In this document: piece after piece, positions 18,035-28,741 of the stretch
How positions within the stretch are numbered: position 1 is the first letter of the stretch
Layout of the letters: every line of letters starts with the position of its first letter
Origin: Quatrionicoccus australiensis
GTDB lineage: Bacteria > Pseudomonadota > Gammaproteobacteria > Burkholderiales > Rhodocyclaceae
Assembly: GCF_020510525.1 (NCBI RefSeq)
Contig: NZ_CP075188.1
Coordinates: 930,001-994,000, forward strand
Direction of reading: 5' to 3'
DNA: 64,000 bases
Notes under the pieces: model-generated
Seen by the model: only the letters and a program-made list of their open reading frames with translations
Database searches by the model: none
What the model was told of the DNA's origin: nothing
Translations under genes and position numbers: made by a program

Positions 18035-21000
18035 TTAGACGAAGTCAGCCTGGGTCAGCGTCGTAGTCAGACCAACCAACTTCACTTCCATATCCACCGT
18101 GCCGTTGCCATCCTTGTCAATCTGCAGGACGGTGGCGACACCGGCGGCCGAGGTGGCTGCCGTCAGGCGGGCTTCCGGTCCTCCCAGGGTGCCGGTAAAG
18201 GCGGTAGTCCCCTTGAAGGTCAGGCTGGCCACGATATCGGTGAAGTCCAGCTTGTCGGCACCATGCACGAAGCCGGTGATGGTGTCGGCTGCTGCACCAA
18301 CGCCGGAGTGCGCGAGGGCGCCGAAGACGAAGGTATCTGCCGCGCCGGCGTTGGCGACGAAGATATCCGCGCCGGTACCGCCGGTGACGTTGGTTGCCAC
18401 CGAACCGGTCAGCGTGATGCTTTCTGCACCGCTGGTGCCGATGATGGTCTCCACGCCGCCGATCCGGAAAGTGCCTCCCGCCAGCAGGGTCAGGGTATCG
18501 GTCGAACCCGAGCCGGTGATTGTTTCAACACTGGAGGTCGAGATGGCACCACCGGCACCGCTGATGATCAGGTTGTCTGCGCCAGCCGAACCAAGCACCG
18601 TCTCGAAACCACCCGCCGTTACCGTGCCAGCCGACAGCAGGGTCAGCGAGTCGGAAGTTCCGGCGGTGCCAGTCACCGTTTCGACCAGCGACACCTTGAT
18701 CGCACCACCAGCCAGCATGGTGACGACATCCGTGCCGGTAAAGCCAATCACGGTTTCAACCGAACTCACGCTCAGCGTACCGGAGGCGCGCAGGGTGACG
18801 GAATCCGCCCCGGTGGTACCGATTACCGATTCGATCGCGCTCAGGCTGAGCGCATCGGTCGTCAGCATCGTGATCCGGTCGCTGGTGCCGGCGGTGCCGG
18901 TGAGGGTTTCAATATCGGAGATGGTCAGCGTGCTGGTCCGCATGGTGACAGTATCAACACCGATCGAACCGAGCAGGGTATCGACGTCGGAGACCGAAAT
19001 GCTGCCGGCCGCCATCATCTTGACCACATCGACGCCAGCCGAGCCGGTCAGGGTTTCGATACCGTTGATCTGCAGGTCAGTGATTGCAGCCGACAGGGTC
19101 ACGGTATCGGTCAGGGCTGCCGAGCCGACCATGGTTTCAACACCACCGATGGTCAGGCCTGCCGAGGCGGTCAGCAAGCGGACGATATCCAGACCGGTGC
19201 TGCCGGTGACGGTTTCGACCAGGGAAATGCCGAGGTTGCCACCGGCCAGCATGGTCACCACATCGGTGCCGGAGGTGCCGATCACGGTTTCAATCACCGA
19301 GACGGCCAGCGTGCCGGCGGTCAGCAGCGTGACGATATCGGCCCCGGCGCTACCGATCAGCGTTTCTATGGCGCTGACCTTGATTGCTGCGGTGGTGAGC
19401 AGGGTAACGACGTTGGTACCGGCGCTGCCAGTCAGTGTTTCAACTCCGTTGATCGAGATTGCATCGGTGCTGTTCAGGGTCAGGGCATCAATGCCAACCG
19501 AGCCAATGAAGGTTTCGACGGCTGAAACCTTGATGCTGGTGCTGGCGGCAAGCAGGGTAACGATATCGGTACCCGTTGTGCCAAGCACCGAGTCGATGGC
19601 GCTGACCCTGAGATTGCTGCTTGTGCCGAGAAGCGTGACCTGGTCAGCAAATGTCGTCCCGATGACGGTATCGACCAGGGAAACTGAAACCGTACCGGCT
19701 CCTGCCAGGGTGATGACATCAATGCCACTGGAGCCGACCACGGTTTCAATCAGCGACACCTTGACACTGCCGGCGGCCATCAATTGCAGGACGTCGGTGC
19801 CGGTCGTGCCGGTCACGGTTTCGAAGGACGATACATTCACCGTTCCGCCTGCGCCCAGCAGGGTTACGCCGTCCGCACTGGCCGTGCCGATCAGGGTTTC
19901 GACGGCACTGCTGTTGAGGTTGGTGCTGGCGGCAAGCAAGGTGACGATATCGGCGCCGGTTGAGCCAACAACCGTTTCAATACCAAAGAGCTTGATGTTA
20001 TCGGCATTGAGCAGGGTGACGATATTGGTGCCTGTGCTGCCGGTTACCGTTTCGATATCGGAGACATTGACGTTGCCACCGCCGAGCAGTGTCACCGCTT
20101 CCGTACCCGTGGTGCCGGTCAGGGTTTCAACCGAAGAGACAGACAGCAAGCCGGCAGCGAGCATGGTTACGGCATCGGCACCGGTGGTGCCGAGCACCGT
20201 CTCGATACTCGATACGCTTACCGTGGCGGAGGCCAGCGCGGTCAGGTTCAGGATGTCGATTCCGACCGTACCAACGATGGATTCAACTGCCGTGCCGGCG
20301 ACCTTCAGTGTGCCGGCAGAAAGCAGGCTCACGATGTCGGTGCCGGTGGTGCCGCTGATGGTCTCGATAGCCGAAACCTTGATTGAGGCGGAAGCGCCGG
20401 TCAGCGAGACGCTGTCTGTCGTGGCGACCGTGCCAATCACCGTATCGACGCCGGAAAGCGTGATACTGCCGGCGGTCAGCATGGTGACCGTTTCGTTGGC
20501 CGTGGTGCCAATGACGGTTTCGATTCGGGAAACACGGACAGCATTGGCATCGAGCACGGTCAGGACGTCACCGGTGCCGGTAGTGCCGATCACGGTTTCA
20601 ACGCGCGAGGTGCTGATGGCAACACTGCTTGTGCCAAGCAGGGTGATCGCATCGACGCCCGAAGAGCCGATCACGCTTTCAACCTGACTGACTTGCAGGC
20701 TGGCGGTTGCACCAAGCAGCGTTACGATATCGCCGGTGCCGGTCGTGCCGGTAATCTTCTCGATGCCGGCAAGGCCAATGTTGACTCCCGAAACTTCGTC
20801 CAGGGTCACTGCATCGGTGAGACCGATGGTCCCGATCACGCTTTCCACATCGCTGACCTTCAGCGCCGTGGTCAGGCCGCTCGTGGTCAGCATGGTGACG
20901 ACATCGGTGCCGGTTGAGCCAATGACCGACTCGATGACCGAGATGGAAACCGCATCGGCGACCAGCATGGTGACCGTGTCGGTACCGGTGGTGCCGATCA

Positions 21001-24000
21001 GGGTTTCGATGTCGGATACCTTGAGGCCGGTTTCCAGCATGGTGATGATGTCGATACCGGTTGAGCCGAGCAGGCTTTCGACACCGGTGACGCGCAGGCT
21101 GGTTGCTGCGGCGAGCAGGGTGACCGTATCCGCCGTACCGGTTGTGCCGGCCAGCGTTTCAAAGCCGCTGATGCTCAGGGTGCCCGGGGTCAGCATCTTG
21201 ACCGCGTCGGCGCCAATGCTGCCGATGACGGTTTCGACACTGGAAACCCAGACGGCGCCGGCGGTACCCAAAGTAACCACATCGGTGCCGGTGGTGCCGG
21301 TAACATATTCGACGCCACTGAGCCTGATTTCGCCCGAGGCGCCCAACAGGGTGACCGATTCAACCGCAGCGGTACCAATGACCGATTCGACGCCGGAAAT
21401 CTGCATGGTGGTCGAAGCGCCGAGAATCGTGACGACGTCGGTGCTGCCGGTGGTGCCAATTACTGTTTCGATATCGGAAACCGCCAGGTTGGTCTGGGCG
21501 GCCAGCAGAACCACACCATCGGTGGTGCCTGCCGTGCCGATCACCGTCTCGATGCCCGACACCTTGAACTGGGTATGGGCGGCGAGCAGGGTGACAACAT
21601 CAGCGCCGGTGCCGCCGATCAGCGTGTCGATATCGGACACCTTGAGAGCACCTGCGCCGCGCAGGCTGACGCTCTCCTGGCCACCCGTCGTGCCGATCAG
21701 GGTTTCGATGGCCGAAGCCGAGAGGCTGCCGGTGGTCAGCATGGTGATGACATCTGTGCCCGTGCTGCCGGTGATGCTTTCGATCACCGAAACGTTGAGG
21801 TTGCCGGCGGCCAGCATGGTGACCGCATCGGTTCCGGTCGATCCAACCAGTGTTTCGATGCCGGAAACCTTGAGCAGGATGGAGGCTGTTGCCAGGGTGA
21901 TCACGTCGGTGCCTGTGCTGCCGAGCACGGTTTCAATATCCGAAACCTGGAGCTGAGCTGCGGCAAGCAGGGAAACGGCATCGCTGCCGGCCGAGCCGAT
22001 CAGCGTTTCGACACCGGAAATCTTGAAGGCGGTCGAGGCGGCGAGCAGGCTGACCTGGTCGGTGCTGCCGGTGGTGCCGATCACCGTATCGATGCCGGAA
22101 ACGGCAATGTTGCCGTTGAGCATGGTGACCGCATTGGGTGCGACGGTACCGAGCACTGTTTCGATATCCGATACAGCCATGCTGCCGGAGAAGGCCATGG
22201 TCAATACGTCGGTGCCCGTGCTGCCGGTGACGGTCTCGATCCGCGAGACAGAAAGGCTGCCGGCGGTAGCCATGTTGACAAGGTCGGTACCGGTGCTGCC
22301 AACAACGGATTCAACAGCGGATACGCTGAGCGTACCGGCTTTGAGCATGGTGACGATGTCCGTACCAGCGGCACCGATCACGGTGTCGATGTCGGAAATC
22401 TTCAAGGTGGTGCTGGCGGCAAGCAGTTGCAGTACATCCGCCGCGGTCGATCCGGAAACTGTTTCAATGGCAGAAACGGAGAGGGCAACGCCATCCGTGA
22501 TGGTCAGGGCGTCGACACCGGTCGACCCGATGACGGAGTCAATTTTCTCGATCTGCAGTGCAGTCGTCGCGGCAAGCAGCGTCAGGACTTCAACGCCGGT
22601 CGTGCCGACCACCGATTCGATTGCCGAGGTCCGCAGGTTGCCAGCGGTCAGCATGGTGACCGTGTCGGCGGCACCGGTTGTACCCAGTACGGAGTCGACG
22701 CCGGAGATGCTGACCGAGCCAGCCGAGAGGAGTGTGACGATGTCGGTGGTGCCGGTTGTGCCAATGACGCTGTCGATGGCATTTACACCCAGGTTGCCAC
22801 CGGACAGCATGGTGACGATTTCGGCCGCGGTAGTGCCGACCAGGCTTTCGATCGACGAGATCGACAGATTGCCGGTCGTCAGCATGGTGACTGCATCGGC
22901 GCCGGTGGTGCCGATCAGCGTGTCGATGCTGTCGATCTTCAGGCCCGGACTGGCGGTCAGCAGCGTGACAACCTCGACGCCGGTGGTGCCGGTCAGGGTG
23001 TCAATTGCGGAAATGGACAGCGCACCGGCCGCGGAAACGGCGACCGAATCCGCACCTGTACTGCCGATCACGGTTTCAATGCTGGAAATCTGTACGGTAG
23101 CGCTGTTGGCGGTGACCAGGGTCAGGACGTCAGTGCCAGTGGTGCCGCTAATGGTTTCAACGCCGGAAACGCGCAATGAACCGGTGTTGAGCATGGTGAC
23201 GGCATCCACGCCGGTCGAGCCGACGACGCTGTCGATGTCGGAAACCTTGAGCGTGGTCGTGGCTGCCAGCAAGGTAACGGTTTCAACACCGGCCGTGCCA
23301 AGCAGTGTGTCGATGGCGGAAATCGCCATATTGCCGGCAGTCAGCACGGTGACCACATCGCTTGCCGTGGTGCCGGTCAGCGTTTCAATGGACGAGACGC
23401 TGAAGCTGCCGCCGCCGAGCAGGGTCAGCTGATCGGCACCGGTCGAGCCGGTAATGGTTTCGATGGCCGAGACGCTGAGCGGGGTCGTGGCGCTGAGCAT
23501 CTGCACGCTGTCGGTGCCAGTCGAGCCGACGACGCTTTCAATGGCGCTGACCGCGATGTCGCCGGTTGCCAGCAAATTGACTGTGTCGCTTCCCGAACTG
23601 CCAACAATGGTGTCGACTTCGGAGATCGAGAGTGAACCGGCATTCGACATCGTGACGGCGTCGACACCAAAGGTGCCGAGCACGGTTTCGATATCCGAAA
23701 CCTTGACCGGTGTGCTGTCCAGAAGGGTCAGTTGATCGGTGCCGGCTGCCGTACCAACGACAGACTCGACGCTTTGCACGGACAGGGTCGTGCTGACCAT
23801 GGTAATCGTATCTGCACCGCCCGAGCCAACCACGGTGTCGATCTGGTCGACGCGCATTTGGCCACCCGTCTGCATTGTCACGACATCAACGCCCGTCGTG
23901 CCGTTCAGGGTTTCGACACCGGAAACGCGCAGGACGGCAGATGCGGTCAGCAGGGAAACGATGTCCTGGCCGGAACTGCCGGTGACAGCTTCGACGCCGG

Positions 24001-27000
24001 AGATGTTGATGGTGCCAGCAGTCAGCATGATGACTGCGTCACTGCCGGTCGAGCCGGTAATGGTGTCGATGTCGGATACTCTGACCGTCGATGCGTTGAG
24101 CAGGGTGATCGCGTCGGTGGTAGCGGTTGTGCCGGTCACCGACTCGACGCCGCTGATTTGCAGGTTGGTGGTGGCGACGAGCAGGGTCAGCGAGTCGGCC
24201 GTGCTGATCGAGCCAGTGACCGTGTCGATGTCGGAAATCGCCAGATTACCGCCGGTCAGCATGTTGACCGAGTCAGCCGCCGTAGTGCCCCAGACGGTTT
24301 CGACGCTGGACGTCGAAATCGCAGCGGCGCCCGCCTGCAGTTTGACGATATCGGTACCGGACGAGCCGACCACCGTTTCGATTGCCGAAATCAGGACGGT
24401 GCCCTGGGTCAGCAAGTTGATTGTTTCTGTCCCGGAGGTACCGGTAACCGTGTCGATCAGGGAGACGCGTACGCTGCCAGTCGTGGTCAGGGTCAGACTG
24501 TCGGCGCCGCTGGTGCCGATGATGGTTTCGACGCTGCTGGCGGTCAGTGCACCGGCAGCAAGCAGAGTGACGGTGTCGTAGCTTGCCGTGGTGCCAATCA
24601 CCGTATCGATTGCATTGATCTTGAGCAGGGTCGACGGCGTCAGCATGGTGATGATTTCGGCACCGGTCGTGCCCGAAACCGTTTCAATGCCGGAAATGGC
24701 GAGCGAGCCGCCGGTCAGCATGGTCACCGAGTCGCTGGCGCCTGTGGTGCCGAGGATCGATTCAACGGAGCTTAGCGCAATATTGCCGGCATTCAGCATG
24801 GTGACGGTGTCGCTGCCGGTTGAGCCGGTAACCGATTCGACGGCAGAAACAACCAGCGGGCCGGAGGTCAGCATGGTGATGCTGTCGACGCCACTGGCAC
24901 CGACGACGGTCTCGACGTCGGAAATGGAGACGGTTTCACCCGTTGCCAGAGTCAGGATGTCGGTGCCTTCCGTGCCGAGCACACTGTCGATCTGGGAAAT
25001 CTTGATGCTGCCGGAAGTAAGCATGGTCAGCGTTTCGACGCCGCCCGTGCCGACAATGGTGTCGAAGTCGGAGGCAGCGATGGCGCCCGCCGTGAGCAGC
25101 GTGACGCCGTCGGCACTCGCCGTGCCGAGCAGGGTTTCAACCGAGGAGGTGACCAATGTCGTGCTGGCGACGAGCAAACTGACCGTGTCGGCGCCGGTCG
25201 AGCCGGTTACCGTATCGACGGCCGAGATGGCCAGCGAACCGGCGTTGCTCATGGTGACGCGGTCGACGCCGGTGGTGCCGACGACGGATTCGACGTCGAC
25301 AATCTTGATGTCGGCAGCCGTCATCAGTACAACAGCGTCAGTGCTGGAGGTGCCGGTGACGGTTTCGATGTTGCTGACGGCGACGGACCCGGCGTTGAGC
25401 AGGGTCAGGCTATCGGCACCGGCTGCGCCGATCACGGTTTCGACTTCGGATACGGTCAATGCGCCAGCATTGCTGACGGTAACGATATCGGTGCCGATCG
25501 AACCCATTACGGTTTCGACCAGATCAATCTTGAGCGAACCAGCCCCTAGCATGGTGACAACGTCGGTGCCGCCAGCGCCGGTGACAGTTTCCACACCGGA
25601 GACCTTCAAGGTGGTCATGGAATTGACCAGGGTAACGCTGTCCTGGCCGACACCGCCAATGACGGAATCGATGGCATCAATGCTGATGCTACCCGAGGTC
25701 AGCAGGATCACTGTTTCACTACCGGTCGTGCCGACCAGTGATTCGATCGCCGAGGCGCGGATGGTGTCGCCGGTATTCAGCGTGACGGTGTCGCTGCCGG
25801 CCGAGCCCAGCACGCTTTCAACGGCGGAGACGGTCAGGCTGGTGGCATTTTGCAGGCGCAGGACGTTGATGCCGCCGGAGCCGATCACCGATTCAATGGC
25901 GTCAATGTTGACGGTGCCTGCATTGAGCAGGGTCAGGGTATCGGTGGCGCCGGTGCCGGTGACTGTGTCTACCGAGGAGGTCGAGATCGTGGTCGAGCCG
26001 CTGGCTAGCGTAATCGCATCGCTGCCGGAAGTGCCAATGACGGTGTCGATTTCGGAAACATTAAGGCTGGCTGCGGTTTGCAGGCGAACGATGTCAACAT
26101 TGGTCGAGCCGGTAACGCTCTCGATCTGGGAGATCTTGATATCGACGCCACCGCTCAGGGCCAGTGTGTCGGTGCCGGTGCTGCCGGTGACCGTGCCGAT
26201 CTGGGAGACATTGAGTGTGCCGCTGGTGAGCATGGTCACGGCGTCGGTGTTGCCCGTGCCGATCAGGGTTTCAACGCCGGAAATCTTGAGTTGGGTCGTC
26301 GCTGCAAGCAGGGTCAGCGTTTCCGTCGCGCCGGAGCTGATGACGGTTTCGACGCTGCTCACCGACAAGCTGACACTGCCGCTGCCTGTGGTGATGGTGA
26401 TGTCGTCGGCGCCAGTCGTGCCAACGACCGTTTCAATTTTGTCGATCTTGACGGAGGCTGCGGTGCCGAGCAGGTTGAGCAGGTCTCCGCTGCCGGTTGT
26501 GCCGGTGACAGTTTCAACACGCGAAGTGGTCAGCGAACCGCCGTTGAGCATGGTGATAGCATCGGCGCCGGTGGAGCCGATGACCGTGTCGATATCGGAA
26601 ACTGTCAGCGAGCCGCTGGTGCCGAGGAGGGTCAGGACTTCGTTGTCGGCAGTGCCGAGAACGCTTTCGATCTTGGAAATTGCGACATTGCCGCTGGCAA
26701 GCAGGGTCAGTGTGTCAGTGCCGGCGGTGCCAGTGACAGTTTCCACGGCAGAAGCTGCCAGCGTGGTTGTGGCCATTACGACCGCATCGGTACCACCCGA
26801 GCCGATGATCGTGTCGATGCCATTGAGTTCGATATTGCCGGCGTTGTTCAGGGTCACGATGTCCGTGCCGGTGCCGCCAATCAGTGACTCGACACCGGAA
26901 ACACCGATGGTGGCCGCGGTGGACAAGGTGACGGTATCGTTGCCGGTCGAGCCCTGCAGGATGTCGATGTCACTGATGCTGACGACTGCGCTGGTGCCGA

Positions 27001-28741
27001 GCAGGCTCAGGGTGTCCTGGCCGGTGGTGCCGACGACGCTTTCGACGCCAGAGATGGCAAGAATGCCTGCTGTACGCAGGTTGACCGTGTCGCTGCCAGC
27101 GGAGCCGATGACGGTATCGACCAGGCTGACGTAGAGGCTGGTCGTGCCAGCCATCATGGTGATGATGTCGGCCCCGGCCGAGCCATTGACCGTGCCCAGT
27201 CCGGATATAGCCACACTGCCGCCGCCGGAGAGAGTCAGCGAGTCGGTCGATGCATTGCCGACTACGGTTTCGACGTTGGCCGTTGTAACGATTGTCTGGC
27301 TGGCATCAAGGGTGACAATGTCGGTGGTCGATGCCGAGCCGAGTACGGTTTCAATGTCGCTGACCTTGAGATTTCCGCCGGTCATCATGGTGACTGCATC
27401 GGTGTTGGTCGTGCCGATCACCGTATCGATGCCGGAAACCCGCAGCGTCAGACTGGCGGTGTCGAGCTGGACGCTTTCTGCGGCAGTCGTGCCGATGACG
27501 GATTCTACTGACGAAACGTTGATGGCGCCGCTGCCGGTCAGATAAACCGTATCGGTGCCGCTGCTGCCGATCAGGCTTTCGACGCCGGAGAGCGTGACGG
27601 AACCGTTGGTCAGCATGGTGATGGTGTCTGCGCCGGCGGTGCCGGTGATCGTATCGACAGCCGAAACACTGACGTCGGCGCTGGCGCCGAGCAGGGTCAG
27701 GCGGTCGGTCGTGCTCGCCGTGCCGATGACAGTGCCGAGGCCGCTGACGGAGAGAACGCCGCTGGAGAGCATCTGGACGCCATCGGTCGTCGTCGAGCCA
27801 ATGACGGTATCGATACTCGAAACGGCAAGATTGGTCTGGGCCGAAGCCATGGTGACGACTTCAACCGCCGTCGTGCCAACCAGACTTTCGATGCTGGATG
27901 TTTCAACGCTGCCGGCGCTGGTGATGTAGACAATATCGCCGGTTCCGGTCGTGCCGATGATGCTTTCGATGCCGCTGATGCGGATGGTCGAGGCCGGGGC
28001 GGAAACAATCTGTACTGTGTCAGCACCGCCGCTACCGATCAGCGTTTCCACACCATCGACATTGACTGTTCCGGTAAGCGCGTTGAGCAGGGTGACGGTG
28101 TTGACGCCAGCCGTGCTGACGATTGTTTCGAATTTGTCGACGGATACAGCGCCCGCTGTCGCCAGGGTGACTGCATCGGTTCCCGTGGTGCCGATCACGG
28201 TTTCAATGCTGCTGATTTCCAGTCCGGTGGAAGCGTTGTCCAGGCGCAGGATGTCGGTGCCGGTCGAGCCGACAACGGAGTCGACATCGGAAATGTTCAG
28301 CGTGCCGGCGCCGAGTATGGTGACGGTTTCAGCGGTCGTACTGCCGATCACGCTTTCGATGCGTGAAATGCTGAGCGCGGCGGTGTTGGTGCTCAACTCC
28401 AGTGTTTCGCCAGTGCCGGTGGTGCCAACGACTGTTTCAATCAGGTCTATGGTCAGGTTGCCGGTGAGCGGGGAAAGCAGGTTGACCTGGTTAGTGCCGG
28501 CCGAACCAGTGATGGTCTCGATCCGGGAGATCGATACCGTGCCGGCGTTGAGCAAGGTGATGGCATCGGCATCGGTCGAGCCGACGATGGTTTCGACGCT
28601 GGAGACGCTGAGTGAGCCGCCTGATCCCAGAATTACCGTGTCTTGTCCGGAAGAGCCCTTGATGCTGTTGATTGTTCCATCAATGGTCATGCCATCAATA
28701 TCGGTGGCGGAATTGACGATGGTTACTTGGGTTACGGACAT
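18035..28741 (-). CDS. Giant Ser/Thr-rich repeat protein, predicted type I secretion substrate
   Basis: 3568 residues from ATG 28741, with a good ribosome site (GAGAGGTG 6 nt upstream). After about 40 residues, nearly the whole chain is a degenerate repeat of about 25 residues with a consensus close to VSxIETVIGTTGTDxVTLLxAG. I estimate 130-140 copies by length. G(T/S)xGxDxVT looks like half of an RTX nonapeptide with the second Gly replaced by Thr or Ser. By eye about a third of residues are Ser/Thr; Cys appears absent, and aromatics, Pro, Lys and Arg are rare. The last 125 residues are serralysin-like: GGTGADIFV, DTITGFVHGADKLDF, IDKDGNGTVDMEVKLVG, ending ADFV. There is no N-terminal signal peptide and no LapA-like retention module is evident. 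It is probably an extracellular beta-solenoid or filament, S-layer-like or adhesive. Function is unproven. Confidence 0.9.
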   Translation of the reverse strand: MSVTQVTIVNSATDIDGMTIDGTINSIKGSSGQDTVILGSGGSLSVSSVETIVGSTDADAITLLNAGTVSISRIETITGSAGTNQVNLLSPLTGNLTIDLIETVVGTTGTGETLELSTNTAALSISRIESVIGSTTAETVTILGAGTLNISDVDSVVGSTGTDILRLDNASTGLEISSIETVIGTTGTDAVTLATAGAVSVDKFETIVSTAGVNTVTLLNALTGTVNVDGVETLIGSGGADTVQIVSAPASTIRISGIESIIGTTGTGDIVYITSAGSVETSSIESLVGTTAVEVVTMASAQTNLAVSSIDTVIGSTTTDGVQMLSSGVLSVSGLGTVIGTASTTDRLTLLGASADVSVSAVDTITGTAGADTITMLTNGSVTLSGVESLIGSSGTDTVYLTGSGAINVSSVESVIGTTAAESVQLDTASLTLRVSGIDTVIGTTNTDAVTMMTGGNLKVSDIETVLGSASTTDIVTLDASQTIVTTANVETVVGNASTDSLTLSGGGSVAISGLGTVNGSAGADIITMMAGTTSLYVSLVDTVIGSAGSDTVNLRTAGILAISGVESVVGTTGQDTLSLLGTSAVVSISDIDILQGSTGNDTVTLSTAATIGVSGVESLIGGTGTDIVTLNNAGNIELNGIDTIIGSGGTDAVVMATTTLAASAVETVTGTAGTDTLTLLASGNVAISKIESVLGTADNEVLTLLGTSGSLTVSDIDTVIGSTGADAITMLNGGSLTTSRVETVTGTTGSGDLLNLLGTAASVKIDKIETVVGTTGADDITITTGSGSVSLSVSSVETVISSGATETLTLLAATTQLKISGVETLIGTGNTDAVTMLTSGTLNVSQIGTVTGSTGTDTLALSGGVDIKISQIESVTGSTNVDIVRLQTAASLNVSEIDTVIGTSGSDAITLASGSTTISTSSVDTVTGTGATDTLTLLNAGTVNIDAIESVIGSGGINVLRLQNATSLTVSAVESVLGSAGSDTVTLNTGDTIRASAIESLVGTTGSETVILLTSGSISIDAIDSVIGGVGQDSVTLVNSMTTLKVSGVETVTGAGGTDVVTMLGAGSLKIDLVETVMGSIGTDIVTVSNAGALTVSEVETVIGAAGADSLTLLNAGSVAVSNIETVTGTSSTDAVVLMTAADIKIVDVESVVGTTGVDRVTMSNAGSLAISAVDTVTGSTGADTVSLLVASTTLVTSSVETLLGTASADGVTLLTAGAIAASDFDTIVGTGGVETLTMLTSGSIKISQIDSVLGTEGTDILTLATGETVSISDVETVVGASGVDSITMLTSGPLVVSAVESVTGSTGSDTVTMLNAGNIALSSVESILGTTGASDSVTMLTGGSLAISGIETVSGTTGAEIITMLTPSTLLKINAIDTVIGTTASYDTVTLLAAGALTASSVETIIGTSGADSLTLTTTGSVRVSLIDTVTGTSGTETINLLTQGTVLISAIETVVGSSGTDIVKLQAGAAAISTSSVETVWGTTAADSVNMLTGGNLAISDIDTVTGSISTADSLTLLVATTNLQISGVESVTGTTATTDAITLLNASTVRVSDIDTITGSTGSDAVIMLTAGTINISGVEAVTGSSGQDIVSLLTASAVLRVSGVETLNGTTGVDVVTMQTGGQMRVDQIDTVVGSGGADTITMVSTTLSVQSVESVVGTAAGTDQLTLLDSTPVKVSDIETVLGTFGVDAVTMSNAGSLSISEVDTIVGSSGSDTVNLLATGDIAVSAIESVVGSTGTDSVQMLSATTPLSVSAIETITGSTGADQLTLLGGGSFSVSSIETLTGTTASDVVTVLTAGNMAISAIDTLLGTAGVETVTLLAATTTLKVSDIDSVVGSTGVDAVTMLNTGSLRVSGVETISGTTGTDVLTLVTANSATVQISSIETVIGSTGADSVAVSAAGALSISAIDTLTGTTGVEVVTLLTASPGLKIDSIDTLIGTTGADAVTMLTTGNLSISSIESLVGTTAAEIVTMLSGGNLGVNAIDSVIGTTGTTDIVTLLSAGSVSISGVDSVLGTTGAADTVTMLTAGNLRTSAIESVVGTTGVEVLTLLAATTALQIEKIDSVIGSTGVDALTITDGVALSVSAIETVSGSTAADVLQLLAASTTLKISDIDTVIGAAGTDIVTMLKAGTLSVSAVESVVGSTGTDLVNMATAGSLSVSRIETVTGSTGTDVLTMAFSGSMAVSDIETVLGTVAPNAVTMLNGNIAVSGIDTVIGTTGSTDQVSLLAASTAFKISGVETLIGSAGSDAVSLLAAAQLQVSDIETVLGSTGTDVITLATASILLKVSGIETLVGSTGTDAVTMLAAGNLNVSVIESITGSTGTDVITMLTTGSLSASAIETLIGTTGGQESVSLRGAGALKVSDIDTLIGGTGADVVTLLAAHTQFKVSGIETVIGTAGTTDGVVLLAAQTNLAVSDIETVIGTTGSTDVVTILGASTTMQISGVESVIGTAAVESVTLLGASGEIRLSGVEYVTGTTGTDVVTLGTAGAVWVSSVETVIGSIGADAVKMLTPGTLSISGFETLAGTTGTADTVTLLAAATSLRVTGVESLLGSTGIDIITMLETGLKVSDIETLIGTTGTDTVTMLVADAVSISVIESVIGSTGTDVVTMLTTSGLTTALKVSDVESVIGTIGLTDAVTLDEVSGVNIGLAGIEKITGTTGTGDIVTLLGATASLQVSQVESVIGSSGVDAITLLGTSSVAISTSRVETVIGTTGTGDVLTVLDANAVRVSRIETVIGTTANETVTMLTAGSITLSGVDTVIGTVATTDSVSLTGASASIKVSAIETISGTTGTDIVSLLSAGTLKVAGTAVESIVGTVGIDILNLTALASATVSVSSIETVLGTTGADAVTMLAAGLLSVSSVETLTGTTGTEAVTLLGGGNVNVSDIETVTGSTGTNIVTLLNADNIKLFGIETVVGSTGADIVTLLAASTNLNSSAVETLIGTASADGVTLLGAGGTVNVSSFETVTGTTGTDVLQLMAAGSVKVSLIETVVGSSGIDVITLAGAGTVSVSLVDTVIGTTFADQVTLLGTSSNLRVSAIDSVLGTTGTDIVTLLAASTSIKVSAVETFIGSVGIDALTLNSTDAISINGVETLTGSAGTNVVTLLTTAAIKVSAIETLIGSAGADIVTLLTAGTLAVSVIETVIGTSGTDVVTMLAGGNLGISLVETVTGSTGLDIVRLLTASAGLTIGGVETMVGSAALTDTVTLSAAITDLQINGIETLTGSAGVDVVKMMAAGSISVSDVDTLLGSIGVDTVTMRTSTLTISDIETLTGTAGTSDRITMLTTDALSLSAIESVIGTTGADSVTLRASGTLSVSSVETVIGFTGTDVVTMLAGGAIKVSLVETVTGTAGTSDSLTLLSAGTVTAGGFETVLGSAGADNLIISGAGGAISTSSVETITGSGSTDTLTLLAGGTFRIGGVETIIGTSGAESITLTGSVATNVTGGTGADIFVANAGAADTFVFGALAHSGVGAAADTITGFVHGADKLDFTDIVASLTFKGTTAFTGTLGGPEARLTAATSAAGVATVLQIDKDGNGTVDMEVKLVGLTTTLTQADFV
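18410..28620 (-). repeat. Tandem coding repeat, about 75-81 bp per unit
   Basis: The gene consists of diverged in-frame units of mostly 25-27 codons, each encoding a beta-strand-like half (LSVSxIETVIG) and a Gly/Thr/Asp turn plus strand (TTGTDxVTLL). Copies are similar in protein but clearly diverged in DNA, so this is old duplication rather than recent slippage. The antisense strand carries long open frames only because of this composition. Confidence 0.9.

Noticed and set aside
18035..28741. LapA-type adhesin controlled by LapD/LapG
   Set aside because: No N-terminal retention module is recognisable, no LapG protease gene is present, and the GGDEF/EAL proteins here lack the LapD layout.
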